Shown in pieces: positions 43,031-51,804 of a DNA stretch of 64,000 nt. The notes beneath the pieces were generated by a model that saw only the letters and a list, made by a program, of their open reading frames with translations, made no database searches and had not been told where the DNA came from. Within the stretch, counting starts at the first letter, position 1, and each line of letters opens with the position of its first letter. Source of the stretch: PGYT01 sp963675055 (lineage in GTDB: Bacteria > Bacteroidota > Ignavibacteria > Ignavibacteriales > Melioribacteraceae); assembly GCA_963675055.2 (NCBI GenBank), contig CAXXJE010000002.1:930001-994000 (forward strand), in the 5' to 3' direction. The position numbers were made by a program, and so were the translations under genes.

Positions 43031-43718
43031 TATATTTTTCATGGTACTTTTTCTCAGTGCACATCTCTTTGCAAGGAACGCAGACACAAACAGATGGCAG
43101 CTTGGATTCACATTCGGAGAAATTCCGATTCTGTCCGGCAGTTTTAAGCCCGGCTTAACTGTCGGGTACCATTTTAACAGGCAGGTAATGATCGAATTCA
43201 CTTATCAGCTTAAAGATTACCTGCAGCGTGACGAGGAGTCGTTTAATGCCGTAAATATTGGCTTCGACGGATTAGTCAGCTCTAAGGAAACTACAGGTGA
43301 AAGGATATTTCTCGGATTTAGATATAAACCGGCTGACTGGAGTCCATACTTAACTGCCGGACTGGTTTACAACGTTGCGGATATTGAAACAATAAAGTTC
43401 GACAGCCGCGAAAGACAAATAGGAAACAGTATCGTGTCGGGTGAAATTGAAATAGAACAAAAACGCGAAAGCGGTTATGCCCCGGCTGTCGGTTTAGGCT
43501 ATCAGTATGATTTCTCCGAATCAGTAAGTGTTAACACAAGTTTTGCCATGGCGTTTTTTAATGACATTCGCACACCTTCGCTTAAAATAAATTCAGAGGA
43601 AGAAATCAATGTAAGCGATTTGAAGGCACTTGAAGACAGGATGGAAAAGACATACAAAGATAATTTTCATAACAGGTATCACATCTTTAATCTGGGTGTG
43701 ATTTACAGGTTTAATTGA
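43017..43718 (+). CDS. Outer-membrane beta-barrel protein
   Basis: 233 residues with a signal peptide (about 1-20) and strand-rich body (QLGFTFGEIPILSGSFKPGL, FLGFRYKPADWSPYLTAGLVY, AVGLGYQYDFSESVSVNTSF) ending in a terminal aromatic (FNLGVIYRF). Likely an eight-stranded outer-membrane barrel (OmpW/Opa-like). Coupled to the small membrane protein upstream and to an SDR gene downstream. Confidence 0.8.
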   Translation: MKRANIFFMVLFLSAHLFARNADTNRWQLGFTFGEIPILSGSFKPGLTVGYHFNRQVMIEFTYQLKDYLQRDEESFNAVNIGFDGLVSSKETTGERIFLGFRYKPADWSPYLTAGLVYNVADIETIKFDSRERQIGNSIVSGEIEIEQKRESGYAPAVGLGYQYDFSESVSVNTSFAMAFFNDIRTPSLKINSEEEINVSDLKALEDRMEKTYKDNFHNRYHIFNLGVIYRFN

Positions 43719-43730
43719 AGAGGAGCATAA

Positions 43731-44468
43731 ATGAATTTATCAAACAATACAATACTTATTACGGGCGGAAGCAGCGGTATCGGATTGGCTATGGCAAAGA
43801 AGTTCGCGGAACTTAACAACACAGTTATAATCACCGGCAGGGATGCCGCCAGACTGGATACGGCTGCTCAATACAACAGCAACATTACTGCATGGAAATG
43901 TGAATTAACCGACAGAGGCGAGATTGATTCACTGGTGCTGATGCTTGAAAACAATTTCCCGGGACTTAACATTTTGGTCAACAATGCTGCGGTTCAGTAT
44001 AACTATTATTTTATGGAAGAAAACGATTTGTACGGCAGGATCAAGTCCGAAATTGATACCAACTTTACCGCGCCGGCATCGTTAACCTCATACCTTCTTT
44101 CACTTTTATACGGTAAGGACAATGCGGCGATTGTAAATCTTACTTCTGCGCTTGCCATTGCGCCCAAAGAAAATGCCTCTCTCTATTGCGCAACGAAAGC
44201 AGCGGTTCACAGTCTGACCGTTTCCTTAAGGTATCAACTGGAAGATGTCGGTATAAAGGTATTTGAGTTAATGCCTCCGCTGGTAGAAACGAAAATGACA
44301 GAAGGCAGAGGAACCGGCAAAATCACACCGGAAGAATTAGTTGAAGGATTTCTAAAAGCTTTTGCTGCCGATCAATATGAGATCAGTATTGGCCGGGCTA
44401 AACTGGCCAAAATTGTATATCGGATTCTGCCGGGATTAATTTCAAAAAAACTCAGAAAAAGTTTTTAG
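43731..44468 (+). CDS. Short-chain dehydrogenase (DltE-like)
   Basis: 245 residues of the classical SDR family: TILITGGSSGIGLAMAKKF (TGxxxGIG), LNILVNNAAVQY, catalytic Ser in IVNLTSALA, and YCATKAAVHS (YxxxK). The DltE-like subgroup is suggested by KKFAELNNTVIITGRD and the missing long C-terminal tail. Substrate unknown; likely NADP-dependent reduction in the same operon as a DUF4386 membrane protein. Confidence 0.9.
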   Translation: MNLSNNTILITGGSSGIGLAMAKKFAELNNTVIITGRDAARLDTAAQYNSNITAWKCELTDRGEIDSLVLMLENNFPGLNILVNNAAVQYNYYFMEENDLYGRIKSEIDTNFTAPASLTSYLLSLLYGKDNAAIVNLTSALAIAPKENASLYCATKAAVHSLTVSLRYQLEDVGIKVFELMPPLVETKMTEGRGTGKITPEELVEGFLKAFAADQYEISIGRAKLAKIVYRILPGLISKKLRKSF

Positions 44469-44477
44469 GAGGATCAT

Positions 44478-45287
44478 GTGCATACAACTACAAAATACAC
44501 TCAAAAAATGTTGAATGAAAAATTCGTGTCGCTGTCAATACTGAGCTATGTTGTTCTAATGTTGACGGCATCAATATCATTAATATTTGTTTTCGATTTT
44601 CCCGACATACTCAGAGAGCCGGTTGATGTTATGCTGGCAAAATTCAGTGAGAACAGTACGCTAATAATTCCATCGTATTATCTATTTGTATTATCCGGAA
44701 TCGCATTCATTTTCATGGTATTGCTTATACACAAATCAGTTGTTCCGAAGGAGTCAACAGCGGGTTTCCTTGCCGTTGTTTTCGGTGTACTCTTCGGATT
44801 GACTTCGAATATGGGTTTCATCAGGTGGCCGTTTTTAATGGATTATTTATCAACCGCATTTAACGATCCCGCAACAACAAGCCGCCAAAAGGAAATGATA
44901 AAGATTACTTTTAATTCATTCCATAACTATGCCGGAGTCGCGATCGGTGAAAATTTTGCGTTCTGGTTCGAAGGTTTCTGGACAATTTTCATCTCGTATG
45001 TATTTAGTAAAAGAGAGGAGGTTTTCCCGAAATATATTACAGTAACCGGTTATCTTATCGGTGCCGGTATGTTAATTTATACTCTTGAACAGTTTGGAGG
45101 TGCATTTACATTTCTTGGGAGTATAAACATAATAATTCACGCCGGCTTTTTGGTCTGGCTGCTTGCGGTGTCGATACTTATATACAAGTATAAAACAAAT
45201 TCCAGCTCCATGAATAGATTGGGAATAGTTGGCGGTACATTGCTTATGGGTCTTTATCTCGTGTTGCTGGCAACTGCTTATTTATAA
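44478..45287 (+). CDS. DUF4386-like integral membrane protein
   Basis: 269 residues with about seven hydrophobic helices and the feature LSGIAFIFMVLLIHKSV, FEGFWTIFISYVFSKRE and LNRLGIVGGTLL, reminiscent of DUF4386 proteins. It begins at GTG 44478 with AGGAGG 6 bp upstream. Last gene of the Crp-headed operon. Function unknown. Confidence 0.75.
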   Translation: MHTTTKYTQKMLNEKFVSLSILSYVVLMLTASISLIFVFDFPDILREPVDVMLAKFSENSTLIIPSYYLFVLSGIAFIFMVLLIHKSVVPKESTAGFLAVVFGVLFGLTSNMGFIRWPFLMDYLSTAFNDPATTSRQKEMIKITFNSFHNYAGVAIGENFAFWFEGFWTIFISYVFSKREEVFPKYITVTGYLIGAGMLIYTLEQFGGAFTFLGSINIIIHAGFLVWLLAVSILIYKYKTNSSSMNRLGIVGGTLLMGLYLVLLATAYL

Positions 45288-45665
45288 AGCGTCTGAATTA
45301 TTTAGCGCGAAGGGGTGTTATAGATTCTCCGAGTCTTTGTGCCTCAGTGGTACTGTTTTTATTCTTTAAGGTTTCTCACTTCGTTCGAAATGACAGTTCA
45401 TGCAGTATGTCATATCGATGATCCCGATCTCTGTCAACTGACAGAATCGGGAGAGGAGATATCATTCTCTCTGTATCTCAGTACCTTGGTGGTTAATCCT
45501 TTTGTAAAATTCCTGCGGGGTATACCGGGTTTGGGATTTTGTTTTTCTACAATACTAAACTTCTGCGGAGTATAAGTCTTCGTTCCTTTGTGGCGAAGCC
45601 TTTCATTGTTAATTTTATCAACTAATATCATTAGCTTAGAATAGCTATAAAATTTAATTAAATCT
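45288..45665. repeat. Gap filled with intergenic repeat sequence
   Basis: No gene was recognised in this 378-bp stretch. It has repeat-family text: TCGAAATGACAG (45386-45397), then CCCGAT-CT-CTGTCA-AC-TGACAG-AA-TCGGG (45423-45451) as a strong hairpin, and several short echoes such as CTTTGTGCCTCAGTGGT, CTCAGTACCTTGGTGGT and CCTTTGTGGCGAAG. These look like a decayed tandem of the TGTCAT/ATGACA family. Confidence 0.55.
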
Positions 45666-46259
45666 GTGACGTTAAGGACAGCACACAAAATCAACACGAA
45701 AGAGATATCACCGGAACTTGTCGGGCGGATAAGAGAAGGTGATGTGTCGGCGTACAAACTGGTTTTTACTACCTGGTGGAATCCTTTACTCAACTTTGCC
45801 AATCGAATAGTCAAAGACGTTGAACAGTCTGAGAACATTCTTCAGGACACGTTTCTTTATATATGGGAAAACCGGTCCAAACTCAATCCCGATCAAAACT
45901 TAAAAACCTATCTGTTTACAACAGTTCGCAATAAGTCGTTAAACCATTTGAGGTCTTCGGGTGAATCAAAAAAGAGCGACGAGGATATAGCTGAAATAGA
46001 AGATGACAGATCAATTCACGCCGGACTTGAAAATCTTGAACTTGGCGAAGCTGTTAAAAAGGCTGTAAATAAATTGCCGGACAAATGTAAAGAGATATTT
46101 GAATTGAGCAGGTACGACAATTTAACATACAGGGAAATTTCCGAGACTCTGGGTATATCACAAAAAACTATTGAGGCCCAGATGAGTCGTGCTTATAGGA
46201 AATTAAGAGCGCTTTTAGCTCATTTAATAACTTTTATATTTTTTTTGAAAATGTTGTAG
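45666..46259 (+). CDS. ECF RNA polymerase sigma factor (FecI-like)
   Basis: 197 residues: region 2 NFANRIVKDVEQSENILQDTFL and YIWENRSKLNPDQNLKTYLF, region 4 LPDKCKEIFELSRYDNLTYREI and SQKTIEAQMSRAYRKL. Start GTG 45666; the extra C-terminal hydrophobic end (HLITFIFFLKML) is unusual. Followed by a FecR-type anti-sigma and an STN-TonB receptor, so it is the surface-signalling sigma of that trio. Confidence 0.92.
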   Translation: MTLRTAHKINTKEISPELVGRIREGDVSAYKLVFTTWWNPLLNFANRIVKDVEQSENILQDTFLYIWENRSKLNPDQNLKTYLFTTVRNKSLNHLRSSGESKKSDEDIAEIEDDRSIHAGLENLELGEAVKKAVNKLPDKCKEIFELSRYDNLTYREISETLGISQKTIEAQMSRAYRKLRALLAHLITFIFFLKML

Positions 46260-46317
46260 GGGTAAAGCCAAACTTAAGTGTATTACATGCAGCTGGTTTT
46301 AATCAGTGGAGAAATCA

Positions 46318-47301
46318 ATGAGTATTGAGAATAACGAAGAAATATTATCGCGCTATATTGCGGGTGAATGTTCGCAGGACGAGGAGATAGAAGTAGAAGA
46401 GCTTCTGGAAAGTTCTGCCGGTGCCAAATCGGAATACGAAGAGTTGTTAAAAATCCGGAATGCTGCGCAGCCCGAAATAATTAAGCAGGATGCTGAAGCG
46501 GCGTGGAGCAGGTTTGCCGCTGCTGCAGGTATTGAAGATGATAATAAATCCGCATCTCAAACTACTTTTGTTGTTAACAGGTATCTCCGCTATGCTGCAG
46601 TAATACTAATTTTTCTACTACCAATATTTTATTTCTCCGGTCTCTTTTCCGATCCCGAAATCAAAATGATATCATTAGTTGTTGAAGCGGGAGACAGACA
46701 GAGCATTACTCTGAACGACGGAACTAAAATTACTCTGGATGCGGGCAGCAGTCTGAAGTATCCTGAACAGTTTGAGTCCGGGCGTTTAGTTGAGTTAAAC
46801 GGTGAAGCGTACTTTGAAGTGGCGAAAAATCCGGATAAGCCTTTCATAGTAATTGCTAACCAGGGTGAAGTTAAAGTGCTGGGCACGAAGTTTAATATCA
46901 GAAGCTGGAAAGATATTAACCGTGTGCAGCTTACGGTAACGGAAGGCAAGGTATCATTTGCTAATACTAGTAGCAAAGAAAACGTTGTTTATTTAACAAC
47001 GGGGCAGTATAGTTCAATTGAAGGCGGCTCATATCCCGCCGATCCTGTAAATGTTGAAGCCGACCGTGCGTTAGGCTGGCTGAAAAACGAAAAGTATTTT
47101 GAAGATGTTTCCCTTAGTGAGGTTATTGCTCAATTTGAAAGATGGTACAAGATTGATATCCGCTTGAGTGATAAATCGGCATTAAATGACAATGTTACCA
47201 TTAATCTGAAAAATAAAAGTTATAAAGAAAACCTTGAGCTGCTATCGCTCGTCACTGGTTTGAATGTAACTTACAATGGTAACGTTATTGTAATGAACTA
47301 A
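46318..47301 (+). CDS. FecR-family anti-sigma factor
   Basis: About 327 residues from ATG 46318 with GGAGAA upstream. An N-terminal cytoplasmic part (ENNEEILSRYIAGECSQDEE) is followed by one membrane helix (AAVILIFLLPIFYFSGLF) and a periplasmic FecR domain (LNDGTKITLDAGSSLKYPEQF, GEAYFEVAKNPDKPFIVIANQGEVKVLGT) and a C-terminal secretin/TonB-box-like domain. Relays a signal from the outer-membrane receptor to the sigma factor encoded upstream. Confidence 0.92.
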   Translation: MSIENNEEILSRYIAGECSQDEEIEVEELLESSAGAKSEYEELLKIRNAAQPEIIKQDAEAAWSRFAAAAGIEDDNKSASQTTFVVNRYLRYAAVILIFLLPIFYFSGLFSDPEIKMISLVVEAGDRQSITLNDGTKITLDAGSSLKYPEQFESGRLVELNGEAYFEVAKNPDKPFIVIANQGEVKVLGTKFNIRSWKDINRVQLTVTEGKVSFANTSSKENVVYLTTGQYSSIEGGSYPADPVNVEADRALGWLKNEKYFEDVSLSEVIAQFERWYKIDIRLSDKSALNDNVTINLKNKSYKENLELLSLVTGLNVTYNGNVIVMN

Positions 47302-47313
47302 GTGGAAAATACG

Positions 47314-49932
47314 ATGAAAACAAAATACCTTTTAAGTATCGCTGCGATGCTTATGCTTCTAACATTTACCGGAGCATATGCGCAAAGCAGCAATTTAAAC
47401 ATCCCGAATGAGTTGAAAAAGAAAATCTCCGTTAATTTTGAAAAAGTAAAATTTTCTGAAATAATTAAAGAACTTGGAGATATAACAGGAATCAAATTTA
47501 ATTACAGCACTAAAAACATTCCCGCGGATCTTAAGCTTACTTTGAAAGAAGAAGACAAAGAAGCATTGGATATACTAAATAAGCTTGTCGAATTAACAGG
47601 CACCAGATTATTTTTTACACCCGACAGTCAGGTTATAATAACAAAAAAAGCCAGGCCTTCTATAAGCGGTAAAGTTAAAGATGCTGATGGAAACTTTCCC
47701 CTGGTTGGAGTTAACGTAATAACGGAAGGCTTGCCATACGGCGCGGCAACCGATATAGAAGGCAACTTTGAGATTGAAAACCTGGATAATGGTTCCTACT
47801 CTCTTATCGTCAGGTACATTGGTTACAAAACAAAACTTATTGAAAACGTTGTGGTTAATAACGAAGGACCTTTCTACATGGAAATTGCACTTGAGGAAGA
47901 AACAATTTCGCTTCGTGAAATAACAGTTACTCCCGGTTCGTTCGGTATTATGAACAGCAAGTCGGTTTCAATGCAGACGCTTAGCAAAGAAGATATTCAA
48001 AACATGTCTTTCGGCGAAGATGTATACAGGGCTATCACGCGCATTCCCGGAATCTCGTCAAATGATTTTTCATCCAAATTTAATTTACGAGGCGGCGAAT
48101 CCGACGAAGTATTGGTAACACTGGATGGAATGAAACTGGTTGAACCATTTCACATGAAAGATATAAACGGCGGCGTGTTAAGCATTGTCGACGCTGCATT
48201 GATTGGTGAAGCCAACTTATTATCCGGCGCGTTTCCGGCGGAACACGGCGATAAGATGAGCGGTGTATTTTCAATTCAAAGTTTGAAACCGGTCAACACC
48301 AAAAACAGAATTAGCGCGAGTATAAGCATGATGAATGCCCGGCTAATGGGGCAGGGAAGTTTTGATGATCAGAAAGGTTCGTGGATACTTTCTGCGCGTC
48401 GTGGTTATATTGATTTTATTTTAAGTAAGCTTGAAAAAGAATCACCTCCTAAACCGACTTATTATGATTTATACGGTAAAACCGATTACTGGTTGAATCC
48501 GGAAAACAGAGTTAGTGTAAACTTCCTTTATGCCGGCGATTCCTTTACCATGCAGGAAGAAGATGATGATTCAACAAATACCGATTATTCGAATACGTAT
48601 TTGTGGACTACTTATGACAGGATATGGTCGAAGTCGCTCACATCCAAAAGTGTTCTCTATTTTAACAGGTATGACCAGCGCAGGCATGGGACCGGCTTTG
48701 ATGATGATTTAGTACAACGTGAATTTCTTGTTACCGACAAAAGAAACTATAAGATGTTCGGACTGATGCATAGTATGCAGTATGACGCTACTGAAGATCT
48801 GCTGATAAAATATGGCGTTGAGTTTTCGCATTCAACCGCAAGGTATGACTATAGAAGTGATTTTCTGAGAGACGTATATGATCCTGTTACCGGTTATTCT
48901 GAAGTATGGAAAGTTCGTGAACTTAATCTTGATCCTGAAGGAAGTAAGTTCTCGGCGTATATTAGTACCCGATTCAAACTTTCCGACGTACTGGTTGGCG
49001 AAATCGGCGGTCGTTATGATCAAACGAGTTATACGGGTGATAAGTTGTTCAGCCCGAGAGTTAATCTCGCTTGGACTATTACACCGCGTACTTTTCTTCG
49101 GGCAGGCTACGGTTACTTTTACCAGACACAGGATATTCAGGGTATACGCGTTCAGAATAATGAAAGAGGATTTCACAGCGCCGAACTGGCCAAACATTAC
49201 ATGGCCGGACTGGAACATACATTCCAAAACGGACTTTATATAAGACTGGAAGGTTATTACAAAAAGTTAACTAATCTTAAAAACGCCTACAGAACAGCCG
49301 GTCATTCAATTGAAATGTTTCCGGAAATTTATTGGAGCATACTTGATTTAAGAATGGATAACGCCGAAGCAAAAGGATTGGAGTTCCTTGTTAAATATGA
49401 TCAGGGCGGCTTCTTCGGGGCATGGGCCAGTTACGCCTGCGCGGATGCCAGGGAAACAATTAAGGAGGGGTTCGATATTGACGGCAATAAGATTATAGAT
49501 AACATTACTGTCCCGCGCCCGTATGACCAAAGACATACATTGAGTTTCGATCTTAATTTCAGACCGGGTAATAACTGGCATATAAACCTTGCATGGCAAT
49601 ACAGAAGCGGCTGGGCATATACGGGGCGTATTTTAGTTAAAGGAACGGATAACCTGGGGAATAAATTCTATTCCTCAACATACGCACCGCTCCAAAGTTC
49701 CCGCTACCCGGATTATCACAGGCTGGATTTAAAAGTAAGCAAGTACTTTGTAACTGATTATGGCAAGTTTAATCTGTTTTTAGAACTGCTTAATATTTAT
49801 GACAGAGACAATGTGCGCAATTATGTCCATGATTTTCAGGAGAATGCCGGCGAACCGTATTTCAATAAAAAGCCTGAAAATTGGCTTCCGTTTATTCCTT
49901 CAATCGGAGTTAGATGGGACATGGATTTATAG
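47314..49932 (+). CDS. TonB-dependent transducer receptor with N-terminal STN domain
   Basis: About 872 residues from ATG 47314 (a GTG at 47302 is possible). Signal peptide, STN/secretin-like domain (about 40-115: ISVNFEKVKFSEIIKELGDI), carboxypeptidase-regulatory beta domain (RPSISGKVKDADGNFPLVGV), plug (SKEDIQNMSFGEDVYRAI, NLRGGESDEVLVTLDGM) and barrel ending NWLPFIPSIGVRWDMDL. Together with the upstream FecR and sigma genes it is a signal-transducing receptor. No SusD follows, so it is not a polysaccharide PUL pair; the substrate is unknown. Confidence 0.92.
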   Translation: MKTKYLLSIAAMLMLLTFTGAYAQSSNLNIPNELKKKISVNFEKVKFSEIIKELGDITGIKFNYSTKNIPADLKLTLKEEDKEALDILNKLVELTGTRLFFTPDSQVIITKKARPSISGKVKDADGNFPLVGVNVITEGLPYGAATDIEGNFEIENLDNGSYSLIVRYIGYKTKLIENVVVNNEGPFYMEIALEEETISLREITVTPGSFGIMNSKSVSMQTLSKEDIQNMSFGEDVYRAITRIPGISSNDFSSKFNLRGGESDEVLVTLDGMKLVEPFHMKDINGGVLSIVDAALIGEANLLSGAFPAEHGDKMSGVFSIQSLKPVNTKNRISASISMMNARLMGQGSFDDQKGSWILSARRGYIDFILSKLEKESPPKPTYYDLYGKTDYWLNPENRVSVNFLYAGDSFTMQEEDDDSTNTDYSNTYLWTTYDRIWSKSLTSKSVLYFNRYDQRRHGTGFDDDLVQREFLVTDKRNYKMFGLMHSMQYDATEDLLIKYGVEFSHSTARYDYRSDFLRDVYDPVTGYSEVWKVRELNLDPEGSKFSAYISTRFKLSDVLVGEIGGRYDQTSYTGDKLFSPRVNLAWTITPRTFLRAGYGYFYQTQDIQGIRVQNNERGFHSAELAKHYMAGLEHTFQNGLYIRLEGYYKKLTNLKNAYRTAGHSIEMFPEIYWSILDLRMDNAEAKGLEFLVKYDQGGFFGAWASYACADARETIKEGFDIDGNKIIDNITVPRPYDQRHTLSFDLNFRPGNNWHINLAWQYRSGWAYTGRILVKGTDNLGNKFYSSTYAPLQSSRYPDYHRLDLKVSKYFVTDYGKFNLFLELLNIYDRDNVRNYVHDFQENAGEPYFNKKPENWLPFIPSIGVRWDMDL

Positions 49933-50103
49933 TCGTGAATCAAATGCCGGATAAGGAGTGATGAAAGACAGGAGGTTAGATCAGATACATCAACATTAAA
50001 ACTCTTTATTCGGCATTGCCAGCCGGCAGGGGCTCCCGAATAGTGGGCAGGCACACTGTGACAACTGCAATAGAACTCAACCCCTCGCCCCTTCTCTTTT
50101 GAA

Positions 50104-51530
50104 GCAATGCTGTCAACTTAAGCATTAGATTGCTCTTTTTTTATTCATCGGGTATTTTAGATTTCCTTTCTTCTTCCTGGAGAATGATCTGTTTTTTATT
50201 ACTGCTATTTTGTGTTTCTTTGCTTCTTGGATCAATCTATTATATTCCTTTTTCCACTTTTTTGATGTCAATAATTTCATTATTGAGTCTTTCAGCAATC
50301 CATATGAAAGATTTTTGTTGATCTTGTAATGATCGTATTTCAACTTATCATTGGACTTCGTTTCTTCGTCTATTTCTTCCTGAGCTTCTGATACTATTAA
50401 GTTATGAAGATTACCAACTAGTACTCGGCTATAATAGTCTTGCTTGACTGACTCTACTGTCTTACCACTAAATTTTTCTACTTCCATTACATTTTTCTGA
50501 AAATCAAAATACACTTCTTCATTCCATCGAAGATTATATATCTTCTTAAAATCATCTATTCCAAATTCCGATAGTAGCGATGTTATTAAGTATTCCGTGA
50601 CTTTTTCACTTAACTTTATTTTTATTATTCTTAGGGTGATTCTTTCTGGATATCCTTTTTGCAACTGCTCTTTTATGGATTTATTTTCTCTACGTTTATT
50701 CCCTTCTCGTAATGGTATCTCTATTTCCATTTCTTCTTTGTCGCTTTCGATTAATGGTCTTGTCTCTTTTAAGAACTCATTTCCATTGTAACGGATTACA
50801 AAATCATATCCTTCGGTTAGTAGTTCGTTAAATAACTCCAAGGAAGGAAAACCTCTGTCCGATACTATTATATCACGTCTTTGTTTTCCTTCTTTTCTTA
50901 TTCTTTTTAATTGCTCTATTGCGCTTTTTCGCTCTGAGGAATTATACATATTTAACTCTGAATCCAATACCAACTCATTTAGTAAATCATATACCACTAT
51001 CGATTTTGAAGCATTTATTGTCTCTTTACTCTTAAATATTCCTCCAAATTCTTTCTTTATTTCCTCTCCATGTTGAAGCTCTATTTCTGTCCCATCTATT
51101 CCCAATAACCGATATCCTTTATACTTTTTATATTCTCCATCTGAATAAAACTCATCCAAAAGGGCATCGTTCAATTCGATATAACCGCTGTGTTTTATTT
51201 TCATCCTTGCCTTACTATATGCTTGTTTACTATAATTTGATTCTTTTAATTTTATTTCATTGAGAAATCTTTTTATTTCTATGCTTAACGTTTTACTCGT
51301 ATTCCATAATTGGAATATTATTAATTCTCTAAATCCTAATTTACGTTTGCGCTCAAACGAATTCTTCTTAGCCTTGTTTCTATTCTTAAATTTTTCACTA
51401 AAAATAAGTGACCGTATTCTTTCAATTATTTTTCCGTTTTTTTCATCTTATTTCCCTTACTGTTTTTAATTTAAAAACCGTAAGGCTTTTTTGTTCCAAA
51501 CCCCCGCTTTCCTTAAGTTGACAGCATTGC
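50104..51530 (-). mobile_element. IS4-family insertion sequence, about 1.43 kb
   Basis: Terminal inverted repeats GCAATGCTGTCAACTTAAG (50104-50122) and its exact complement (51512-51530) bound a single minus-strand transposase. Flanking TTTTGAA repeats are the target duplication. The target was an imperfect palindrome: left flank AACTCAACCCCTCGCCCC..., right flank ...AGGGGAAAGGAGATGAGTT, so the element went into the loop of a hairpin repeat. The full element is 1427 bp. IS4 assignment rests on the transposase signature. Confidence 0.9.
50125..51446 (-). CDS. IS4-type DDE transposase, start separated by a one-base frame offset
   Basis: The open frame encodes about 440 residues. DDE motifs: Asp in LLGIDGTEI, Asp in IIVSDRGFPS, and the IS4 signature Y-2-R-3-E-6-K in YNLRWNEEVYFDFQK. 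The ATG at 51446 has AAGGGAAA upstream but only gives MKKTEK before a stop. The long frame joins one base earlier at the following A7 run, so an A8 (or -1 slippage at the poly-A) would give MKKNGKIIERIRS. Otherwise translation may begin at the internal ATG 51204. Either the copy is inactive by a one-base deletion, or expression needs slippage. Confidence 0.8.
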
Positions 51531-51804
51531 TTTTGAAGAAAAGGGGAAAGGAGATGAGTTGTTTTTCAAGATTTCTCTCTTTGTTCGAAATGACAGGTTT
51601 TTTCTGTTTTATCCTCGTTTTGCTGTGGTTTTTATCTTCAAATTCTCCAACTTCATTTGGTCCACAATGAATTACAGTTTCATATTGAGACATCTCGTCA
51701 ACTAAAACATTACGATTTTCAGCTAAAACTCTACGTTCTTAACTGGTATCACTTTTGCCTCTAACTCATCGATTAGAAGAAAATATCATCAAAAGAGGTA
51801 AAAA

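Larger units (their letters stand above)
50097..51537. repeat. 7-bp target-site duplication flanking the IS
   Basis: TTTTGAA occurs at 50097-50103 and again at 51531-51537, directly outside the two IS ends. A TSD of this length supports a true insertion. The coordinates here span both copies. Confidence 0.8.

Noticed and set aside
45288..45665. Possible CRISPR-like short repeats
   Set aside because: The echoes are variable in length and spacing and no cas gene is near; better explained by decayed intergenic repeats.
45434..45838. 134-residue minus-strand ORF over the sigma gene start
   Set aside because: It covers repeat sequence and the antisense of the sigma factor; no coding evidence.
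47314..49932. SusC/SusD polysaccharide-utilisation pair
   Set aside because: No SusD-like lipoprotein follows the receptor, only intergenic sequence and an IS.
51466..51693. 75-residue minus-strand ORF next to the IS
   Set aside because: It overlaps the IS right terminal repeat and the dispersed intergenic repeat, so it is repeat-derived and not a gene.
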